Assembly (NCBI RefSeq): GCF_000716675.1
Contig: NZ_JNXT01000040.1
Coordinates: forward strand, 76,238 to 140,237
DNA length: 64,000 bases
Origin: Streptomyces alboflavus
GTDB taxonomy: Bacteria > Actinomycetota > Actinomycetes > Streptomycetales > Streptomycetaceae
Direction of reading: 5' to 3'
Part shown: positions 59,132-64,000 of the stretch, in pieces
How positions within the stretch are numbered: the stretch's first letter is position 1
Layout of the letters: each line of letters starts with the position of its first letter
Made by a program: the position numbers and the translations under genes
The notes under the pieces: model-generated
Databases searched by the model: none
Told to the model about the DNA's origin: nothing
Seen by the model: the letters and a program-made list of their open reading frames with translations, nothing else

Positions 59132-60076
59132 TCAGTGCCGTGAGGCGGTGTGGGTCTGGCGACGGTAGTGCCCGGGAGCCTGCCCGTGTTCGCGCTTGAA
59201 GGCTTTGGCGAAGGCGTACTCGGAGCTGTATCCGGTGCGGGCCGCGATGGTCGTCAGCGGCGCTTGGGTCTCCCGCAGGAGCGTCGCGGCGGTCGTCATC
59301 CGCCACCGCGTCAGGTACGCCATGGGGGGTTCGCCGACGAGGTGCGTGAACCGCCGGGCGAAGGCGGCGCGGGACAGCCCGACCCGCTGGGCGAGGGACT
59401 GGACGGTCCAGGGGGCCGCCGGGGTCTGGTGTATGGCGGAGAGGGCCGGAGCGACGGCCCGGTCTCCCAGTGCCGCGGCCCAGCCCCGGGCACTCGCGGG
59501 GCCCTGCTCCTCCAGCCAGGCCCGCAGGATGTAGAGGAGCAGGGAGTCGATCAGCGCGGGCACGATCCCCGCGGATCCGATACGAGGCGAGTCCAGCTCG
59601 ACCTTGAGCAGCTGCACGGCCGCGCTCAGCTCCGCGTGACGGCCGTTCCCGGTGGGCAGGTGGATGATCTCGGGAAGCTGGCCCACCAGTGGATGCGGAC
59701 GGCCTTGGTCCAGGTGGTAGTTGCCGCACAGCAGGCTCGTCTGCGGCCCGTCACCGCCGATGGTGAGGGTGCCGAGCACAGGCCCCGCGCTGAACTGCTC
59801 GGGCTGTTCCTCCACCGCCGGAGTGGCGGGGTCGTCGGCGAGGATGTGCCCGCGGCCGTCGCGCAGGAAGACCACGTCCCCCTCGGTGAGGGCGACCGGC
59901 GCCAGATGCGGCGCGTTCTCCAGCGGGACGAGCCAGCACGCCCCGGACAGGACCACATGGAATCCGGCCCCGGCGACCGGGGGAAGACGCAGTCCCCAGG
60001 GCGCACGCCCGAGGGTTCGCACGGACGCGGGCCGCCCGGTACGCATCGAGGACAGAGCCTCCGTCAGGACATCCAC
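59132..60076 (-). CDS. AraC-family regulator with cupin_6 domain
   Basis: A 314-residue regulator. The N-terminal cupin-like domain opens LTEALSSMRTGRPASVRTLG and contains FHVVLSGACWLVP. The C-terminal double helix-turn-helix shows WTVQSLAQRVGLSRAAFARR and TRTGYSSEYAFAKAFKREHG-like sequence. I chose GTG 60076, which follows GGGGGAA; the frame extends to 60187 with no conserved sequence. It is downstream of, and on the same strand as, an oxidoreductase gene that AraC/cupin_6 proteins often regulate. Confidence 0.88.
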   Translation of the reverse strand: MDVLTEALSSMRTGRPASVRTLGRAPWGLRLPPVAGAGFHVVLSGACWLVPLENAPHLAPVALTEGDVVFLRDGRGHILADDPATPAVEEQPEQFSAGPVLGTLTIGGDGPQTSLLCGNYHLDQGRPHPLVGQLPEIIHLPTGNGRHAELSAAVQLLKVELDSPRIGSAGIVPALIDSLLLYILRAWLEEQGPASARGWAAALGDRAVAPALSAIHQTPAAPWTVQSLAQRVGLSRAAFARRFTHLVGEPPMAYLTRWRMTTAATLLRETQAPLTTIAARTGYSSEYAFAKAFKREHGQAPGHYRRQTHTASRH

Positions 60077-60248
60077 CACTTCCCCCAGCCCCCGACTCCC
60101 GCTCCGCGGCGACCCCGCCCGCCCCGGATTGTGCTGTCCGGCCCGATCCCCGGCGCTCGGGCCGACGTCGCGTCGACCCTGCCGCACCAGCTCAGACGAA
60201 CCGGACCCCCCACCTTACGTTCCCTCCACCGCCCGTCCGGCCCCGCCG

Positions 60249-61175
60249 TCAGTCGACGCTCAGCACGACCTTGCCCTGGACCCGGCCCGATCCGACGAGT
60301 TCGTGTGCCTTGGCGGCTTCGGCGAGCGGGAAGGTCTCGGCGACGTGCGGGCGGACGGCACCGGTGTCGACGAGCCGCGCGATCGCTTCCAGCGAGGCGT
60401 AGTCGGGCTCGACGGAGACCCCGCCGAAGCGGCGCCCCGCTGCCTCGACCCGTGCGGCCAGCTCCCGGTCGCCGTGTTCCATGATGCTCACGAGCGTGCC
60501 GCCGGGCCGCAGGACGGACAGCGAACGCTCCCCTTCGGAGCTGGAGTCGAAGACCACATCCACCTCACCGGCCGCTTCGGTGAAGTCGGTGGTCCGGTAG
60601 TCGATGACCTCGTCGGCCCCGAGGCCGCGCACGAAGTCGTGCTTGGGCGCGCTCGCCATCGCGATGACGTGGGCGCCACGGGCCTTGGCGATCTGCACCG
60701 CGAAGTGCCCGACACCCCCGGCGGCACGGTGGACCAGCACCCGCTGCCCCTCGCCGACCCCGGCGGCGTCGACCAGCCCCTGCCAGGCGGTCAGCGCGGC
60801 GAGCGGGATGGCGGCCGCCTCCACGTGGTCCACAGTCGTGGGCTTGCGGGCCACCTGACGCGAGGGCACCGCCACATACTCGGCGTACCCGTTCGCGGCA
60901 CGCGGGAAGAACGGCATCCCGAACACCTCGTCACCCACAGCGAACCGGGCCCCCGCCCCGGCCTCCTCCACGACCCCGGAGATGTCCCAGCCGACCCCGA
61001 ACGGCGGCTCGCCCAGCAACGGGTAGACCCCCGAACGCACCGCCACATCAACAGGGTTCACCCCGGCCGCCCGCACCCGCACCAGCACCTCCCCACTCAT
61101 CGGCTCGGGACGGTCCACCTCGACCACCCGCAGCACCTCGGGCCCACCGAACGTCTCCTGCCTGACAGCACGCAT
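60249..61175 (-). CDS. MDR-family NADP-dependent oxidoreductase
   Basis: A 308-residue quinone-reductase-like enzyme. MRAVRQETFGGPEVLRVVEV begins the GroES-like domain and RVLVHRAAGGVGHFAVQIAK the nucleotide-binding domain, with the AAGGVG motif. No zinc ligands are present. It is a paralogue (about 30-40% by eye) of the enzyme at 53650. It ends 172 bp upstream of the AraC gene on the same strand. Confidence 0.9.
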   Translation of the reverse strand: MRAVRQETFGGPEVLRVVEVDRPEPMSGEVLVRVRAAGVNPVDVAVRSGVYPLLGEPPFGVGWDISGVVEEAGAGARFAVGDEVFGMPFFPRAANGYAEYVAVPSRQVARKPTTVDHVEAAAIPLAALTAWQGLVDAAGVGEGQRVLVHRAAGGVGHFAVQIAKARGAHVIAMASAPKHDFVRGLGADEVIDYRTTDFTEAAGEVDVVFDSSSEGERSLSVLRPGGTLVSIMEHGDRELAARVEAAGRRFGGVSVEPDYASLEAIARLVDTGAVRPHVAETFPLAEAAKAHELVGSGRVQGKVVLSVD

Positions 61176-61390
61176 GATCCATCTCCGTCATATGTCCCGG
61201 CGCGCATGAGCATGACCTGCGCTCACCGCCCCGACTGGCTGATGCACATGACTCTAGGAAGATCGAACGAGCCGCTGAATAGCTCTGAGTCTCCGAAAGA
61301 TGTCCCACCGTCTACGGCAGGGGAGGGGCCTGGCGGGCAGGCCGCCCTCACGCCAGCGACCTGCCGCCCCGCTCACCCATGCTCAGATTC

Positions 61391-61474
61391 TCAGCGCACG
61401 ACGAGATGTCCTCAGCGCACGACGAGATGTCCTCAGCGCACGACGAGAAGTTCTCAGAGCATGATGAGAAGCCG
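61391..61474. repeat. Four 21-bp tandem repeats, each carrying a minus-strand stop codon
   Basis: The units start at 61391, 61412, 61433 and 61454. The first two are identical (TCAGCGCACGACGAGATGTC plus C), the third differs at the end and the fourth is diverged. The fourth contains the last codons and TGA of the VWA gene; the other three lie just downstream of it, in the same codon phase, each ending in TGA. Confidence 0.92.
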
Positions 61475-62512
61475 CGTGTTCGGCTTGAGTTTCCTGTTCA
61501 CGGAACGACTCTGCACGTACACCTCCAACTTGGGATTGTTCCCCGCCTTCACGGAAACGGTGCCCTGAATTCCCGTACCGAACAGCAGACTGCGTGCCGC
61601 GTCCCCCGTATAGGCGCGGTCGGTGTCCTTCTCGACCACAATGACTTCCTTGTTCTGCTGAACCTGAGCCCGAGCCCCCAACTGGTAGTAGCAGGCGCCG
61701 CGTTCATAGGCCACCCCGGGATGCGAGTCGACGAAGGAGCGGATCTCGATTTCCTTGTCGACCTTCAGGAGCCGGTACTTGTCGGCCGGTATCGGCTCAA
61801 GGTTTGCCCGCACCTCGTCGACCGATATGTCCTGCCCGACGGCGAACAGGTTCTTCGTGCCCCGCACGCCCTGCTCGCGTCCCCGGAGGAAGCTGGTGGC
61901 GGCGGCGCGCACGGTGCCGATCGCCTCCTCGACGCCCTTCTGGGAGTCGGCGTCCCAGATGGCGATGTTCCCGGCCGGGAACCCGTAGTTCTGCGCGGTG
62001 CGCTTGGCCAGGGAGTTCGGCACGAGGATCGCGGAAGTCCAGTGCCCGGGAAGCCCGCCCATCGTCGCCGTGATCCTGTCGAGCCAGGGCCCGAGGATGG
62101 CTGGGTCCCCGTCGTGCCGCCGGTCACCACCGGAGGCGTTCTCCTCGCCGTCCGTCACCACGATCTGGAGGAAACTGTGCTCGCCGTACTCCTCCCAGAT
62201 GTGTCCCAGGTCGTCCAGAGACTTCAAAGAAGCCTCGATCAGGGCCGTGGCGCCATTGTTGACCTGATACAGCCCCCGCATGGACGGAAGATGCTTCACG
62301 TCCATGTCCCACACCAGATTCTCCACCCTGTGATCGAAGGAGTAGAGACTGATCCTGGTCTCGTGCCCGAGGCTGTCCGACTCGGCCTTCAACCCGGCCA
62401 CGAATTCGTCCACCACGCGAATGAGCTGACTCTGATGCGGACGCATGGAACCCGAACAGTCCACGACCAGCGCGACGTGATTCACCTTGTGCTGGATCCT
62501 GTGTGCGGACAT
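61454..62512 (-). CDS. VWA-domain protein
   Basis: A 352-residue soluble protein. The von Willebrand factor A domain occupies about residues 10-200: the metal-ion-dependent adhesion site opens LVVDCSGSM (DxSxS), a Thr lies in NNGATALIEASLKSL, and an Asp in QIVVTDGEENASGG. The C-terminal 150 residues contain SVDEVRANLEPIPADKYRLL and end in a beta-rich stretch. GGAGGAC precedes ATG 62512. The protein binds a partner via the metal site; the partner is unknown. Its 3' end is the source of a tandem array (61391-61474). Confidence 0.87.
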   Translation of the reverse strand: MSAHRIQHKVNHVALVVDCSGSMRPHQSQLIRVVDEFVAGLKAESDSLGHETRISLYSFDHRVENLVWDMDVKHLPSMRGLYQVNNGATALIEASLKSLDDLGHIWEEYGEHSFLQIVVTDGEENASGGDRRHDGDPAILGPWLDRITATMGGLPGHWTSAILVPNSLAKRTAQNYGFPAGNIAIWDADSQKGVEEAIGTVRAAATSFLRGREQGVRGTKNLFAVGQDISVDEVRANLEPIPADKYRLLKVDKEIEIRSFVDSHPGVAYERGACYYQLGARAQVQQNKEVIVVEKDTDRAYTGDAARSLLFGTGIQGTVSVKAGNNPKLEVYVQSRSVNRKLKPNTRLLIML

Positions 62513-62770
62513 GTTTGTCCTCCCCCTCCGAGGCTCCCCGAGTGATGTATTCACTGTATGGGGAGGCACTGACAATGCCCTTTGACGTGCCATCACCTGC
62601 GGTGATCCGGCCCCGGAGCGGGGCGGTGGCCCGCACCACCGGGGGACCGACTGCCGCCGACGCGGAAGGGCGTCGACCTCTACCCTGCGTGACGGCACGA
62701 TCATGGAACTGGGAGACTGGCTCCCTCGACGGCCCGCAGGCAGTGGGCGGCGAAGTTGTGAGGAGCCGGA

Positions 62771-63724
62771 GTGGTCACACCGCCCGCCGCCCTGTCGGCG
62801 ATCTCGGAACCTGCCGACGTCTGGATGCTGGTGCGGCAGCGGCCATCGGTGCTGCGCCGCTCCACGCGCGATCTGGCGGCGGCCCTCGCCGCTGCCCACG
62901 GCCCCCGCTTCGCGGTCTGGCACACCGACGAACTGCTCTTCGGCGTCCAAGGCGGCCAGTTGGTCCTGCGCACCCTGGGAGGCGCGGACCTGCCCGCCCC
63001 CGAGGTGGTGTGCGTTCGCCAGGTGTCCGGCCCCATGCACGACGACCGCGAGGTGACCCTGCTGCGGCACCTCGAGCACATGGGCAGCACCCTCATCAAC
63101 ACCGTCGACGCCCAGCTCACGTCCCGCAACAAGGTCCGGCAACTCCAAGCACTCGCCTCGGCCGGCCTGCCGGTGCCCGACACCCTCTCCTACGCCACCG
63201 CCCCTCTGGAAGGCGTCGTGCGCAGCCTTCACCTGGACATGCCGTGCGTGGTGAAGTCCGTCAGCGGCGCCAAGGGCGACCAGGTCTTCCTCGCCCAGGA
63301 CCCGCACCTGCTCAGGTCGGTGGCCGGCAGCCTCACCCGGGAGGCGCCGTTCCTCTTCCAGGAGTACGTGGCCCCTTCGCACGGCCGCACCCTGCGCGTG
63401 ATCGTGGTCGACGGCGAGCCGGTGGACGCCGTCCTGCACACCTCCGGCAACGGCACCCTCGCCGCCAACATCGCCAAAGGGGGCGCCGCCACGCGCTGCG
63501 CGGGCCGCCATCCGCAGGCCGAGGAACTGGCGGTGCGCGCGGCCCGCGCCCTGGGCCTGGACATCGCCGGGGTGGACCTGTTGTTCGCCTCCGACGACAC
63601 CTTCACCATCTGCGAGGTGAACGCCGTCCCGGGCTGGCGCCCGGAAATGACCGCGATCATCCCCGCGGTGACGGCCCGCATCGCCAAGGCCCTCTCAACC
63701 CGTCGCGGTTCCGAGGCCAATTAA
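62771..63724 (+). CDS. ATP-grasp ligase, RimK-like
   Basis: A 317-residue ATP-grasp protein. LTSRNKVRQLQALASAGLPV with PDTLSY begins the ATP-binding part, PCVVKSVSGAKGDQVFL holds the nucleotide Lys, FLFQEYVAPSHGRTLRVIVV follows, and the metal-binding ICEVNAVPGWR is near the C-terminus. RimK-like enzymes ligate amino acids, often glutamate, to carboxylates of proteins or small molecules. GTG 62771 follows GAGGAG. It is divergent from the VWA gene. Confidence 0.9.
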   Translation: MVTPPAALSAISEPADVWMLVRQRPSVLRRSTRDLAAALAAAHGPRFAVWHTDELLFGVQGGQLVLRTLGGADLPAPEVVCVRQVSGPMHDDREVTLLRHLEHMGSTLINTVDAQLTSRNKVRQLQALASAGLPVPDTLSYATAPLEGVVRSLHLDMPCVVKSVSGAKGDQVFLAQDPHLLRSVAGSLTREAPFLFQEYVAPSHGRTLRVIVVDGEPVDAVLHTSGNGTLAANIAKGGAATRCAGRHPQAEELAVRAARALGLDIAGVDLLFASDDTFTICEVNAVPGWRPEMTAIIPAVTARIAKALSTRRGSEAN

Positions 63725-63880
63725 AGCAAGTTGAGGAAGACTTTTGCTAACAGGCTGCAATTTCATGCCGGGCCAGTCCGTCGCATTGAGACATCCGGAT
63801 GGGTGTAATTAGGTGCGCAGTGACGGGAGTTGGGGTATCGTAGTTACTGGTGAATAGATTCTCGTGCGGGAGGATTCGAG

Positions 63881-64000
63881 ATGTCGGAGAGGGTTCGGGA
63901 TTTCGGGAAGTACGGTGCTCGTGGCGTCAAAGGCCATGAGGCCGTCGCGCGTCAGCTCGATGCTCTCGCCGGCTATTTCACCACGCCCGTGACCTCTCGC
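63881..64000 (+). CDS. Start of a gene cut by the window edge
   Basis: After GGGAGGA an ATG at 63881 opens a frame of 40 codons to the edge: MSERVRDFGKYGARGVKGHE, then AVARQLDALAGYFTTPVTSR. It is not recognisable from this piece. The 156 bp before it are AT-richer than average and should contain its promoter. Confidence 0.5.
   Translation, partial: MSERVRDFGKYGARGVKGHEAVARQLDALAGYFTTPVTSR

Noticed and set aside
61391..61474. The 21-bp array as a CRISPR
   Set aside because: Units are contiguous with no spacers, and one unit is the coding end of the VWA gene.

Overview
The window is high-GC actinobacterial DNA, almost certainly from a Streptomyces chromosome. The reasons are very high GC at third codon positions, frequent GTG and TTG starts, 1-4 bp overlaps between operon genes, many TetR/LysR/two-component regulators, Tat- and Sec-type secreted proteins, and two specialised-metabolite gene clusters. 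No rRNA, tRNA, CRISPR array or intact mobile element was seen.

Layout. 1-10.0 kb: accessory and housekeeping genes. These are a STAND (NB-ARC/TPR) ATPase running off the left edge, a metallo-beta-lactamase-fold hydrolase, an IS982-type transposase remnant, a secreted serine hydrolase, a GNAT acetyltransferase, and a two-gene AhpD-like/NAD-binding pair. 10.0-19.4 kb: a lanthipeptide-type RiPP locus on the minus strand. It has a radical SAM enzyme, two class III-like LanKC proteins (one apparently degenerate in both its lyase and kinase sites), two 31-residue precursor peptides, an MFS exporter and a gamma-glutamylcyclotransferase-SGNH fusion. 19.6-22.4 kb: a histidine kinase/response regulator pair. 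22.9-30.9 kb: a 7-deazapurine nucleoside cluster whose gene content matches tubercidin biosynthesis (QueD, QueE, FolE, GMP-reductase-like, phosphoribosyltransferase, UbiD, Nudix, PfkB, MFS). Its queE reading frame is broken by a heptanucleotide that contains a stop codon.

30.9-44.5 kb: secreted and metabolic genes, then a respiratory nitrate reductase operon narGHJI with a SLAC1/TehA-like gene fused to its end by overlap. 44.8-55.6 kb: catabolic and regulatory modules (NCS1 permease/TetR/amidohydrolase; LysR/dialkylglycine-decarboxylase-like; two TetR genes each facing a long, nearly perfect palindrome; oxidoreductase; VOC protein). 55.7-64 kb: LysR, a streptogrisin-type protease, a truncated paralogue of the RiPP radical SAM enzyme beside a membrane-protein fragment, AraC, an oxidoreductase, a VWA protein, an ATP-grasp ligase and a gene cut by the right edge.

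How the genes work together. In the lanthipeptide locus LanKC1 keeps kinase residues while LanKC2 does not, so the pair may act as an active enzyme plus a pseudo-enzyme partner on the twin precursors, with the radical SAM enzyme and the cyclotransferase-SGNH protein as possible tailoring enzymes. In the nucleoside cluster GTP would be converted to 7-carboxy-7-deazaguanine by FolE, QueD and QueE. It would then be joined to PRPP, decarboxylated, reductively deaminated, aminated by host purine enzymes and dephosphorylated to a 7-deazaadenosine. A third theme is the number of short tandem duplications (9-24 bp units) at gene ends and in leaders, some of which duplicate a stop codon.
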